From: Isotricha intestinalis
Lineage: Eukaryota > Ciliophora > Litostomatea > Vestibuliferida > Isotrichidae
Direction of reading: 5' to 3'
Assembly (NCBI GenBank): GCA_023807065.1
Contig: JAJJLU010000342.1
Span: forward strand, 25,949-89,948
Length of the DNA stretch: 64,000 nucleotides
In this document: positions 22,301 through 29,497 of the stretch, piece by piece
Numbering within the stretch: the first letter of the stretch is position 1
Layout of the letters: each line of letters begins with the position of its first letter
Made by a program: the position numbers and the translations under genes
The notes under the pieces: generated by a model
The model's database searches: none
The model's input: the letters and a program-made list of their open reading frames with translations, nothing else
Told to the model about the DNA's origin: nothing

Positions 22301-23408
22301 TTGTGAAGATATTTTAGATGATAGATATTGTTTCAGTAATTTAAAAGATTATCCTGTCCCTGCTGATGGAACATATAAAGATCATGAAGCATTTATTAAT
22401 GATAAAATTCCACTTAATTCAGCTCCTGAAGTTTTCGGTTTAAATGATAATGCTGATATTACTTGTGCTATAGCAGAAACTAATTCCTTATTTGGAACAA
22501 CTTTATTAACTTTACCAAGAACTGTTTCTGCTACTGCAGGAGCAAGCACTGAAGATCAAGTCAAAGCAAGAGCTGAGGAAATTTTAAAAAAATTACCTAA
22601 TAAATTCGATGTTGATGATGTTAGAATGAGACATCCAAATAAATTAGAAGAATCACTTAATTCAGTTCTTCATCAAGAATTAATGAGATTTAATAATTTA
22701 TTAGGTATTGTTAGAACAGCTATGAAAAATTTAAAAGATGCTATAGATGGTAATGCAGTTATGACAAATGAAATAGAAGCAATGTTACAAAGTGTTTATG
22801 ATAATAAAACTCCTGAAAATATAGCAAGAGTATCATATCCTTCAATGATGCCTTTTAGTTCTTGGGTGAATGACTTTTTGAAAAAAATAGAATTTTTACA
22901 AAAATGGATTGATAATGGAATTCCAACAACATTTTGGATAAGTGCATTTTATTTCACTCATTCATTCTTAACAGGTATATTACAAAATTATGCAAGAAAA
23001 TATAAAATAGCAATTGATGAATTAGGATTTGAATTTACAGTAATGAGTGATTTGAAAGAATATGATTTGGAACAAAAACCAGAAGATGGATGTTACATAT
23101 ATGGATTTTATATTGAAGGAGCAAGATGGAATTCTGATATTAGACTATTAGATGAAAGTTTACCTAAAATTTTATTACCTACTATGCCTCATGTATGGTT
23201 TAGACCAAGTCAAAAAGATGAAAATAAAAAAATTGAAGATTATGAATGCCCTGTTTATAGAACTAGTAGAAGAAGTGGAGAATTGTTAACTACTGGGCAA
23301 AGTACTAATTTCTTAATTCATATGTATTTGCCTTTTGATCATGGAAAGTATAATAGTGATCATTGGGTTAAAAGAGGAACTGCTATCATTTGTTCTTTGA
23401 ATGAATAA
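10359..23408 (+). CDS. DNAH1: Axonemal inner-arm dynein heavy chain, DNAH1-type
   Basis: 4349 aa in one exon, typical for a dynein heavy chain. It is the ATP-driven motor of an axonemal inner arm. Residues ~172-310 resemble the DNAH1-specific N-terminal segment (EEWL...YMWNPVKVLSY...SRLSLLFRWED...FTRYVDNVP). The linker includes FPRFYFVSDEDLLRIL (~1305). P-loops: AAA1 GPAGTGKTES (~1584) with Walker B CFDEFNRID, AAA2 GRPGMGKSNV (~1865), AAA3 GPTGTGKTLT (~2233) with FVDDLNMP, AAA4 GVGGSGRKSL (~2600). The stalk and microtubule-binding domain span ~2850-3130. A Lys/Arg-rich insert lies at ~3273-3310, and a second charged insert precedes AAA6. The C-terminus ends WVKRGTAIICSLNE, matching the family's end. 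The motor assignment is certain; the DNAH1 subtype rests on the N-terminal segment. Confidence 0.93.
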   Translation: MNKDFEKKMGRGTGPILKIKRVDYHQLSKQIGEKLEKRSEKHRAEEKERKRKANQSIKAYQQKTNNRQEFDHHSKSPSPDVVKEIPTSTLTFNYSPKEDLGLKAFELDQHTQRELREEKYINQLIKRYFAIDLIEFFKYYKTPYPTKVLEISCFINELLDNDNRDMTNIHYLESDYDNCYKGKLISIKNLGRYDCWEDLPPEEWLKKCMENDDEYDGTSPMYDHTTEKYMWNPVKVLSYNPDNLRYKVRFVKTEKEVSRLSLLFRWEDKGEFEYRKYLCENRRNHVDQFILFTRYVDNVPDDFVAFLNPEWEKIIESKVRFPTKRLSDMFNYIFNEKNPSFNRELMIVKQDFLRQMKKCRVLLEMQEPSNTEKFKERSLEIQPFYKIIPTQKNAIVNKSTSFNKFFENINKRSLYEDVKLVKTLLCGFLKTCEDMKQIDLILSNIDDNTLPLEMSDFQLLDKNYAEKSSSSLRNICCSKLPGIIRSFEEPGENHVTLKYNYYVATKEEYDASVAKRVVIYCNLILRTKVKELVDNSIVKFMNYFKKFGKCAYESKNRDVLFNEIGTHYLESVKPLFKTSILLHKIEGDEKKKAKKYKVKIIFKPALNEIKNSLVNSFTQIKDMVSREIKNLSGLCFKLVDIDDKKIFSLEDDYPLYAQALSELNELIDNSIEEAEKKRKEFDEFMEILMEPTEVYVKGKIGEEEETKKNLNVEKCTEVLDRLAELTDLLHSKETDINCRLFYISTSSIKESIEQAIENIKKLMLRRMGEYCRARTDELENQNKEKMEKLEEETLDIDQYKNLFDLLATIPEFVKIKNEELKNVDKILNQIERQKVEIVDKNTADEELRKLTIENLFKKLLGSWMIPSQIQDVAKTSSANLELKKTEFIDELKESQNSFKVEVSGLEKTFDYLSKVDNFTEEHEGKKVSIMIQDFNEAVNQAREHQNKIKKEMKILYPEKAKDIDEGTEDLPEFEKLGTIFNEFQPFKILWNEDTNVMIEYQNKVETKTLLELKELIPNADKKSTKEVFIYVKDLEESRTKIEKVQKENPYDTTLVKLIEQLKKKLNYYEGFNWVIQCLNSACLKEDDWKEIRKTMGNPNVDLKCKLIDLEKMNIGEYRDQIELIKSKAFRRAGFVQKYKEISASYSALHMEPRDERKLALKKIDDTLIILDDLSNNLVNIIGNPVTQSDPKLKNDTRQLNEKIKNVQIILEQVIKCQSSFLYLEPIFNTNEINKALATEKTDFMKVYNFWRGFMDQFEGCAWELATFMEKENFTNLNKNLNDNINQLQKIIRKLQEYLNIKRTEFPRFYFVSDEDLLRILAQSKNPLLVQPHLSKCFEGIHHVIFNQSNTIIEKMVSSKDETIPLANQINVVSDICRGNVEVWLGQLEESMRETMRQLSRKSLDDLDKKKRIDWIKDMEWPGQLIQIIDQVIWTNGVENGILENKLKEFLDQLDLELSQVVDLVRTNIPTLLSITLSGLIVISVHNRDIVEKLIKENIEKITDFEWKAQMRYYFHKQNEDDEDDRKRKKEQIVPITVSMITTTLNYGFEYLGNITRLVITPLTDRCFRTLFGAYNVKYGGAPEGPAGTGKTESVKDLSKCVGVMCNVFNCTEGIKIQGMSKFFKGLASSGCWCCFDEFNRIDTEVLSVIAQQILTIQNALKAKLNYFFFEENEKILIKDTCAINITMNPSYSGRNELPDNLKALFRPCAMMVADYNLIAQIKLYSFGFQTAKPLSFKIVSSLKLSSEQLSTQSHYDFGMRSLNAILVAAGKEKKENPSFAEDRIALRALLDVNLPKFTSNDTPLFHDLVHDLFPTTEPMESDLTLLDGKIKEKCNEFTLQPTENFIKKCIQLYQTMNVRHALMIVGRPGMGKSNVIKVLKFAMSDLPIESGFNKVESTTMNPKSILQKQLYGYFDVTQEWKKGLLQVKMTELCEKPKEVFKWLIFDGPVDTLWIENMNSLLDDNKKLCLEDSSAIYLADRMNIVFEVDDLKEASPATVSRNGMVLCEMDTISTNDLILSYVPTLPTQYYNQKLIDQFKETAIWITNTMLEYLNKDFIEWGLPCDKFHLVINFIKVFDCYMKDYKNQDEILPKERELTPNKLDDLLISSVILGMLGPIKKTNKIQTFLYDMSLGNDVNNDYKLNFNGEFSTNKYAWEPRRLNTNIHQLENVFDMVYLIETGKWHKWVEMPERKQFQVTADLRFNELVIPTPDTIKMGWLISMVVPNKKHLLLTGPTGTGKTLTIIDILTTNYDNDFYSYVKMSMTAQTTANFTQEVIEKKLQKSYRKFSPVGGKKGVIFVDDLNMPQKEKFGAQPPIELLRQWMDFGGWYDLNSDNKDFVNVIDISFLASMGSIASGRTVSTRYLRHYIIHFADNYSKETMFNIYSNIVQWFFIKTKQPAFTDKVVTFKEQLINSTVQMYHEVSNNFKATPAKTHYQFNLRDISRVFLGISRANGRTIKSDEDLIKLWIHECERIFKDRLVDEKDRSIYDEILNRVMKQSMRRENTYTDHTILWGDYVNMIFIDDDPKKGAIEHQYCELNNEELLQKTLDEKLYTYNHETGSRGENSGGQLNLVLFQYAVEHLSRILRIISTYNGNALLVGVGGSGRKSLTILSTFIYGFTLCKYESDWQDTLKTMMRELGNKEVVFLVSDSQIDDKNIEDLNNMLNNGEIPNLIDQQDLQVIRDNIPAEFTQGKKLTTDQETMTAFIENCKAKIHWVLCLSPIGEGFRKRILTFPSLVSCTTIDWFLPWPEAALSSVAKFYLDGVEEIDSSIFNSIVSICVDMQSRVINYSNKYYQELRRHNYVTPMSFIELLNLFKNLLQKRTVEIQNEINRYGNGLIVLAESEETAAKMGEYIKVLEPQLKEQQEITNKQLIELSKLKVRLEKDEAIGKEKEAEAQIIKAQAEEQNTIANEKASIMEAKKKDAESKLNDIKPDDVLQIKKYKLDPSLMKFSYFLCMLCLPNPHPKPKKADNPKDPPVYDYFDHICKNKLNKLSGSDFLKFLKKFDSTKMPLDQMKELREKLEALTPEEFDPGKKSLAMKNIFEVIKTHNEVYFINQDYLPLKKSAEESEQRLREAEQTLKEIQDSLAKTMAEKEEGERKLNEAKILIEKLEKQKNQCTTRLKNANILNSSLGSEKEEWKKKKENLTTFAKNIIGDILISSGIISYLGAFTKAYRESIIFEWATKIKDSKIPISFGENQDPNDIMRAIIGDDMEIETWKSQNLPNDNFSIDNALIMQQSRRYCLLIDPQNQALQWIKEKIKQETELKAQMEKSRHKGRDQELPRKEKRKDGGTGAHYTIKPTMDAKTLMDVTLDCIQLGKSLVYENVGEELAQSIAPIYKKEFFDLGGQTYVNINKNTVEVSDNFRLYIITQLPKPHYLPEICVALTLVNFTVTEEGLQDQMLNYLVEKEDPTLNSLRKNCIDTKNASERKKKEIETEILKQLDESKKNTTEDNTILDNEKLIEQLKASNQTSIAMAQTLIKQRETENKIAQKRNFLSPVAIHVAQLFFTVCDLSSIEPVYQYSLKFYRDIFGLAIDSTPKPVEKKGEKVDKELKEKEESERLETMKLNFNSILYDKICMSLFEKDKLVFSFLMNCKLKMIPMSKEEKARFNKEIRFLVTGGSGKEFDTPNPAKDDPSNWISPVQWNSVCELSQEIEGYKGVEKSFEEKIDDWKKVLLDSANPFEETFPEPFNELSDFYKLIILRILRPDKTVTALKKYIADNIGEKYTVSSQFDIGKAYDESKNRTPILFIISPGADPLILIDKLCKREGKTLEDNVKTLSLGQGQEKAAIDAIDKAQIRDQEKWILLQNCHLAKSFMNMLEKKIDEIVETGSSFRLFLTALPSNVIPISIIQDSIKIVNEPPRGLKQSLQRTFNTIDETSYDKAPKPTLFKRFGFGFVFFHALILERRKYGPLGWNIPYEFSNSDLSISLAQLKNFLEDYDDIQYAAMNYMIAEANYGGRVTDPADRRLIAILFKDICCEDILDDRYCFSNLKDYPVPADGTYKDHEAFINDKIPLNSAPEVFGLNDNADITCAIAETNSLFGTTLLTLPRTVSATAGASTEDQVKARAEEILKKLPNKFDVDDVRMRHPNKLEESLNSVLHQELMRFNNLLGIVRTAMKNLKDAIDGNAVMTNEIEAMLQSVYDNKTPENIARVSYPSMMPFSSWVNDFLKKIEFLQKWIDNGIPTTFWISAFYFTHSFLTGILQNYARKYKIAIDELGFEFTVMSDLKEYDLEQKPEDGCYIYGFYIEGARWNSDIRLLDESLPKILLPTMPHVWFRPSQKDENKKIEDYECPVYRTSRRSGELLTTGQSTNFLIHMYLPFDHGKYNSDHWVKRGTAIICSLNE

Positions 23409-23576
23409 GCTCATTTTTTGAAGTTAATCATTTTTTTGTTTATTTTTTATTTGTTTATTAATTAAATTTTTATTTAGATTTTTAGTTAAAAATATGATGT
23501 TATCTATTTATTTTTTTTTTTGTTTTTATAATTATCTTTTTTATAAAAAAATAATTATTTTCAATCGATATAATAA

Positions 23577-23584
23577 TACGTGGC
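23577..23584 (+). promoter_or_regulatory. TACGTGGC patch before Bax inhibitor gene
   Basis: A G/C-containing TACGTGGC followed by TTTGG sits 26 bases before the ATG in pure A/T flanks. It contains ACGTGG, the core of the unfolded-protein response element known from other eukaryotes. A link to ER-stress control of this gene is only an inference. Confidence 0.2.
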
Positions 23585-23609
23585 TTTGGAAAAAATAAAT
23601 ATTAAAAAA

Positions 23610-24340
23610 ATGGATATGTCATTTTCAAACTTATTTGATTTATCTGAAATGTAAAATACTATTTTAAATAACATAACTATAGTCATCCAAAAACACAACA
23701 GCATTTAACAAAAGTATACGCATCATTAGGAAGTGGAATACTAGTATCATTTTTCACATTTATTATATCTCAATATATTCAAATTCCAAATTTCATTTTT
23801 ATCTCATTTTTCATAGGGTCAATAATTGCAGATATACTTTTATTATTTACAAATAAAAAATCATCCTTTGGAAAAAAATTAAATTTATTTTCTTTTTATG
23901 GATATGCAATTGGTTTAGGAGGATCTTTAGGTGCAACAACATATTATCTTTCAAGAAAAGATCAAATATATTTTTATCAAATTTGCCTTCAATCACTTTT
24001 AATGACTTCTTTAATCTTTTTCTCATTTTCGGCTTTTTCACTTTTAACTTCAAATAGAACTTTTATTTATTTTGGAGTTTCTATTGCTTTATTTATTCTT
24101 TCTATTATTCATATTTTTGTTTGGAATGGAAAAATGGAAGTTATTATTGGAATTATTATTGCTGTCGGTTATATTATTGTTGATACTCAACATATTATTT
24201 TCAAATGTAACTCATATTATGATAATGATTGTTTAATGGATGCTAAAATGCTTTTTGTTGATTTTGCAAATATTTTCATTAAGATTCTAGTCTATTTAAT
24301 GAAAGAAAAAGATAAGGAAAAGGAGAAAAAGGAAGAATAA
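23610..24340 (+). CDS. TMBIM6: Bax inhibitor-1 / TMBIM6 (two exons)
   Basis: The gene is join(23610..23650, 23683..24340), 232 aa, near the ~237 aa of animal BI-1. BI-1 is an ER membrane protein that modulates Ca2+ leak and stress-induced cell death. After splicing the N-terminus reads DLSEIHPKTQQHLTKVYASL, the family signature preceding the first helix. Six or seven hydrophobic helices follow, with the conserved VDTQHII segment (residues ~188-194) and the late AKMLFVDFANIF helix that carries the pore-region acidic residue. It ends in a lysine/glutamate tail (KEKDKEKEKKEE), as in animal BI-1. The 32-nt intron is required because reading through gives an immediate TAA and loses the signature. 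An ATG-initiated open frame from 24002 covers only the C-terminal half and is not the gene start. Confidence 0.93.
23651..23682 (+). other. 32-nt intron of TMBIM6
   Basis: It begins GTAAAATACT and ends ATAACTATAG, phase 2. Removing it joins LSE to IHPKTQQH. Retention creates ATG-TAA at the junction. Confidence 0.92.
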
Positions 24341-24619
24341 ATAATTTTTAAAGTTATCTATTTTTATATAAATTTTTTTTTAATTATTTTTTTCCCTGTA
24401 ATTAAATAAATTATTTTATATTCATTACAAAATCTATTTCTATAAGCAGTAATTTGAAATATTAATTTTAAATTATATGATAAAAAAAAGTTAAATGAAA
24501 CAAATAAATGGATACATAATCATATATCTGATAAATTACAATGTAATTATATTAATTTATAAAAAATAAAGAAAATAAATGAAATTTAAATTAACCATAA
24601 TGATTAAAATATTAAAAAT

Positions 24620-27604
24620 CTAATTAATAAACATTTTTTTCGTAAAATCAACACCAGTTGTAGGATCAACATTTAAATTAGTAGCACATTTGGAATGATA
24701 AATTTTCATATTAGGATAAAACACAAAAACAGTACTTCCAATTTTTTTTCCACACAAAGCACAAAGAGTATCTTGATCAATATTAACATGTCTTTTTTTT
24801 AATTGATAATTTTCCATTTCTTTATATTCAAGAGCTTTATCCGATAAACTTTTAGAAATTCTATATTTATTACTTAAAACGGTATATTCTTCAATAATAT
24901 TTTTTAAATAATCAAAAAAAACTCCTTTATCACAAATATTCCATTGTTCAACTGAGTTTTCTAAAACAATTTTTGGATCTAAATCTTCAATAGATATATT
25001 TTTCATTAAATATAACATTTCATTTTCAAAAGGTTTCATTATTTCTTGTGTTTTTTTTATTTCATTTCTTTTTTCTGAATTTATTTTTTTTAATTCTTCT
25101 TTCTCAGCTTCTGTTATATCTTTTATATCATCTTCTATTTTTATATTTATTTTTTTATTATTTTCTTCTATTTCATTGTTATATTTATCTACAACTGATT
25201 GATAATCATCATATGCATTTTTTAATGTTTTAAAATAAGTTTGATAAATATCTGGTTTTGATTTTTTATTTTCTTCACAATATTTTCTCAATGATTCAAA
25301 ATTTTTTTCTAATTTTGCGTCTCTAAACAAATCATTTATTGCTTTATCATGTTGATTTAATTGGGAATATAAATATATTTTTGCTTCAAATAACCATGAA
25401 TTTTTTATTTTGTCAAAAATTGTTTGCTTTGAATAAACTGAATTTGGAGCTTTTAAATATGTCATAAATGAATCATAATTTTTTTTGACTGAACCTTCCA
25501 TAATTACATTATTTTTACTAGTATTTTCAGATAAGGAAGAAAATAATAATGAAATATAATATTGTAATAATAAAGTTTGAAAATGAGCATCAGGGGAAAT
25601 TTTATTATAATATTCTAAGAAATCTTTTTTTAAATCATTACTGCTTTTATTTTCTTTCATAATATTACTAATAATATTATCTAAAAAATAATCTAATCCA
25701 ATAATTTGACTTGAAATTGCAACTTCAAAAGCAGTTGAAGGATATTTAATTATTAACCATTGAATATATGTTTCAAATAATTTAGCATTATTATCTCTAT
25801 TATTAATATCAGTTCTAAATTTTTCAAATATTCTTTTTGTTTTTTCCTTTGCTTCAATATTTAAAAATCCAGTATCTTTATTATCACCTTTTGATTCAAG
25901 TTCACCAAAATATTTCCATATTTTCAATGCTTCTTCATATTCTCCTTTCTTTTCATAATAATATGCGAGAGCTAATTTTTTTTCTGGTTCTTCTCCTTTA
26001 AAAAAATCATCTTTGGAAAAATCACTATAATTACATTTAAAAGATGAATTGTCAATAACACTTGAAATTTCTCCTCTTTTTCTTAATTGAATATATGCTT
26101 TCACTAAAGTTATATTTATTAAACCTAATAATTGTGGAACAGTTATTTTTGAATTTGAATCTGATAAATTTATTGGTGAGGAATTATTATGCATAAAATT
26201 TAAATCTGAAACTTCTTTATAATCATCTTTTGGAAAAGAACATATTTTCATTATATAGTCTCTTTTACTTAATAATATTATAATTAATTGATTTAAAGCA
26301 TTATCCATTTCTTCATTCATTGTTTTATCACTATCTTTTTTAATTATATTATCTATTTGATTTGATGAAATATCTGTTTTTATTTGTTTTTCTTTATCTG
26401 AGTGGATTATATTTACTCCTAATTTTGAATAAAACATATATATATATTCACATGGGTCAAAATTGGTTAAAACTAAATATTTACCGAAATTTTCGAAATT
26501 TTTTTTTTTTAAAGAATTCCATGCTGCATTAAGGTAAAATTGTTCAATTTCATTAAATTTTTTTTCATTATAAATATCAATATTATTATTTAATTTATCT
26601 AAAGCCTCATCAAATTTACCATTATCTAATAATTTTTGGATTTGAATTTCATAAGGGGCTTCTTTTAATTCATATAATCTACAAACTCCTTGAGCAGCTT
26701 CTAATAACATGAATACTCTTTCTCCATTTGAAAAAATAAATTTCCCATTATTAGCTTCTATTAATTCTTGAGTTTGAACATGTTCATATTTTGTTCCTTT
26801 AAAAATATATATGAGAACTTTAGTTTTATTTAACAAAATTAAATAATTTTTATGTTCAACTGATGAAATAAAATTAGTATCAATATAATTAATTGGAGTT
26901 ATATTTGAAATTCCTCCTTTATTAAAAAAAATACCAAGATTTGAATCTGGTAAATTCACTAATAAACCTTCTCTAGTATATTTTATTGTTTTTGGACTAT
27001 CAACTTCGATATCAGTTAATTTATTTGTTTTTAAATCTAAATGATAAGCTTTTTTACCTAAAATAAAATAACATGAATTATCATAAAATTCTAAATTTCC
27101 AGGAAGTGGAATATCACTTAAATACATATCTTTATCAAAGAAAATATTTTTTGTTAATTCAGTGAAATTTCCATTATTATGATATTCATAAAATTTAATT
27201 TTTTTCTTTTTATTAACTGTTAAAATAATATTTGGATATTTTGAATTAGTAGAAATTAAACTAATATTAGATTGAGGGAATGAATTTTTTAAAGAAGATA
27301 TTTTATCTAAAGTTTTAATTTGATAAACATCTATAGAACCATCATAAAGAATAAAAACAATTGGATTATCATTTGATTTAGAAACACATATTTGATCTAT
27401 TTTCTTATTTAATTGAATATTTCCTAATTTTTTCATAAATATTATATCTGAATTATTTTTTGATGGGTCTGCTTTTGATATTTCTAAAAAATAAACTGTT
27501 CCCTTGTTATCTCCTGCTATTAAATAATCTTTATATAAATCTGCTGCTATTATATTTGGACCTGGAAGTTTGTCTATTAATTTTTCTTCGAAAGTATTAT
27601 CCAT
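24620..27604 (-). CDS. VPS39: Vps39/Vam6, HOPS complex subunit
   Basis: 994 aa, slightly longer than the ~880 of animal Vps39. Vps39 is the HOPS tethering subunit that binds Rab7-type GTPases and drives fusion at late endosomes and lysosome/vacuole. The N-terminal ~290 residues are a CNH/beta-propeller, beginning MDNTFEEKLIDKLPGPNIIA, with the expected first strand AGDNKGTVYFLEI. Helical (clathrin-repeat-like) sequence fills the middle, with ALAYYYEKKGEYEEALKIWK near 550 as the family's central landmark. The C-terminal ~50 residues are the Vps39 zinc motif: DTLCALCGKKIGSTVF, then YPNMKIYHSKC. That motif and the LKKRHV lead-in distinguish Vps39 from TGFBRAP1/Vps3. The stop codon is TAG. It is divergent from the next gene, 199 bp apart. 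Confidence 0.88.
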   Translation of the reverse strand: MDNTFEEKLIDKLPGPNIIAADLYKDYLIAGDNKGTVYFLEISKADPSKNNSDIIFMKKLGNIQLNKKIDQICVSKSNDNPIVFILYDGSIDVYQIKTLDKISSLKNSFPQSNISLISTNSKYPNIILTVNKKKKIKFYEYHNNGNFTELTKNIFFDKDMYLSDIPLPGNLEFYDNSCYFILGKKAYHLDLKTNKLTDIEVDSPKTIKYTREGLLVNLPDSNLGIFFNKGGISNITPINYIDTNFISSVEHKNYLILLNKTKVLIYIFKGTKYEHVQTQELIEANNGKFIFSNGERVFMLLEAAQGVCRLYELKEAPYEIQIQKLLDNGKFDEALDKLNNNIDIYNEKKFNEIEQFYLNAAWNSLKKKNFENFGKYLVLTNFDPCEYIYMFYSKLGVNIIHSDKEKQIKTDISSNQIDNIIKKDSDKTMNEEMDNALNQLIIILLSKRDYIMKICSFPKDDYKEVSDLNFMHNNSSPINLSDSNSKITVPQLLGLINITLVKAYIQLRKRGEISSVIDNSSFKCNYSDFSKDDFFKGEEPEKKLALAYYYEKKGEYEEALKIWKYFGELESKGDNKDTGFLNIEAKEKTKRIFEKFRTDINNRDNNAKLFETYIQWLIIKYPSTAFEVAISSQIIGLDYFLDNIISNIMKENKSSNDLKKDFLEYYNKISPDAHFQTLLLQYYISLLFSSLSENTSKNNVIMEGSVKKNYDSFMTYLKAPNSVYSKQTIFDKIKNSWLFEAKIYLYSQLNQHDKAINDLFRDAKLEKNFESLRKYCEENKKSKPDIYQTYFKTLKNAYDDYQSVVDKYNNEIEENNKKINIKIEDDIKDITEAEKEELKKINSEKRNEIKKTQEIMKPFENEMLYLMKNISIEDLDPKIVLENSVEQWNICDKGVFFDYLKNIIEEYTVLSNKYRISKSLSDKALEYKEMENYQLKKRHVNIDQDTLCALCGKKIGSTVFVFYPNMKIYHSKCATNLNVDPTTGVDFTKKMFIN

Positions 27605-27803
27605 TTTTAAAAATATAATTTTTTAATAAAAATATATTTATTTGATTCAATTATTTTTTTTTAATAAAATAAAAAAATTAAATCATTTAAAATTAATGAT
27701 TAAAAATTATTATAAAGGACATATAAACAATCATTGATATATTAATCATTTAAAATTTAAATTCATTTTATTTAATATTTTCATCAATTAAATAAAGTAA
27801 ACA

Positions 27804-29399
27804 ATGTTGAAAAATAATTTCTTAAGAAACAACATAATTAATAAATTATCAAATAAAGAAATAATTCACAAAGAAATAATGAGAATAACAAATAAATATC
27901 ATTTGAAAAATAATTTAATTTCTCCAAAAAAAAAGAATAAAAATTTAAACTTTTATATATCAATAATAAATAGAAATTTAAAAAATAATTACAATTCATC
28001 TAATAAAACATTTCAAGAATTTTTAATAGAATCATTAATAAAAAGAAAAGAAGGTCATTTTTTTGCAAAATTTAGAGATGAAGAAATTTACAATCAAAAA
28101 CAAGAATTTTTAAATCAATTTTATAAAAAGAAAGAATCGAAAAAGAAAATTAAAAATTATACAATATATTATAAAAATTATTCTGAATATTTTTGCAAAC
28201 CTATAATATCTGATTTTCCTTGTAATAAAATAATGAATAAACATATGGAAATAAAAGCAGAAATATTTTATGATGAAAATTATGCAAATAAATCAAAACA
28301 ATATAAATTAAAAGATAAAGGAACAAAAGAAATGAATATTTTTAATAAAGATATTATTAAAGAAATTGAAACTATGAAAAATTCAAAGAAAAAACAATTT
28401 TTTTTTGGTTTTAATAAATCATTTAATGAAAGTTCGACTTTTGAAAATATAAGTAATATATTTCCTTATCCAATTAAATTAATTAAAGTTAATGATTTAA
28501 AAATTTCAAAAAAGTCAGCAAATATAGATAAAAATGATTCAATATTAAATAATTCTATAAATTCAATATTATATATGCTTACAAAAAATCCTAAGAAAGA
28601 AAAAGAAAAAAAAAATATGACTTCTCTTAATTCACCTCCTTCTACTTCAAAAAATTCCCCAATGAAAAATAGTATAAAATTTAATAACCCATATTATTTG
28701 AAATTAAAACATCATATATTAATAAATCCAATAAATAACATATATAATTTATCTCCAACAATAAATTATAAGAAAAATATATTTAAAAAAAAAGTTGATT
28801 CTCCATTATCATTCAATGAAACTCAAAAATTAAAAAAAACATCATCAAAAATAAGAAAATTAAAGCCAAGTCGGAAATTATCATTTTATCAAAGGAATAA
28901 TAATAATAATACAACTCAAAACATAATAAAATATATGAATAAAAATGATAAATATCAAAGAAACAATAATTCTCCTTTAATGGTAAATTTAAAATCCCCT
29001 ATGAATTTATATTTAGCTCAATCTAAATTAATTAGAAGTACTTCAAATATAAATAAATATTCTGTTAGAAATAGTAAAAATTCTCATTTTAATTCTTCGA
29101 GAAATTCTAATGCTTTATCTAATAATTCTCAAAATAAAAAATTAAGTGTAAAATCTTCTCTAGAAGATAACAATCATTTAATTATTAATAGAAAAGTTAT
29201 CCAGAATTATAGGGGTAATTATAGTAATTTAAGTTTAAATCCTTCTTTAAATAAAATTAGTGTTGATTTTAATTCAACTAAGAATAATTCTAAGAAATTT
29301 GGTAAATTAATTTTTCCAAATAAAAATTTTTCAATAAGAGCAAATTCAAATGATTATAATAAAATAAAGCCAACAATTTCTTTATTAAAATCCTATTAA
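27804..29399 (+). CDS. Basic Lys/Asn/Ser-rich protein, unknown function
   Basis: 531 aa and strongly basic. The better-conserved-looking part is residues ~70-180: FQEFLIESLIKRKEGHFFAK, a coiled linker, then a Tyr-rich block (YKNYSEYFCKPIISDF, then MEIKAEIFYDENYANKSKQY). That block has the look of a conserved eukaryotic domain, but I cannot name it. The remainder (~230-531) is low complexity with many Ser/Asn/Lys and short S-P or S-x-K sites. There is no membrane segment or catalytic motif. The ATG at 27804 follows A-rich sequence, and the next upstream in-frame codons include stops. Confidence 0.6.
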   Translation: MLKNNFLRNNIINKLSNKEIIHKEIMRITNKYHLKNNLISPKKKNKNLNFYISIINRNLKNNYNSSNKTFQEFLIESLIKRKEGHFFAKFRDEEIYNQKQEFLNQFYKKKESKKKIKNYTIYYKNYSEYFCKPIISDFPCNKIMNKHMEIKAEIFYDENYANKSKQYKLKDKGTKEMNIFNKDIIKEIETMKNSKKKQFFFGFNKSFNESSTFENISNIFPYPIKLIKVNDLKISKKSANIDKNDSILNNSINSILYMLTKNPKKEKEKKNMTSLNSPPSTSKNSPMKNSIKFNNPYYLKLKHHILINPINNIYNLSPTINYKKNIFKKKVDSPLSFNETQKLKKTSSKIRKLKPSRKLSFYQRNNNNNTTQNIIKYMNKNDKYQRNNNSPLMVNLKSPMNLYLAQSKLIRSTSNINKYSVRNSKNSHFNSSRNSNALSNNSQNKKLSVKSSLEDNNHLIINRKVIQNYRGNYSNLSLNPSLNKISVDFNSTKNNSKKFGKLIFPNKNFSIRANSNDYNKIKPTISLLKSY

Positions 29400-29497
29400 A
29401 ACAATAAATAAATAATACAAATAAGCTTACAAAAAGATATTTATATTTAAAAAAAGATTAAAACAAAAAAAGTATAAAATGATAAAAAATTTTATTA

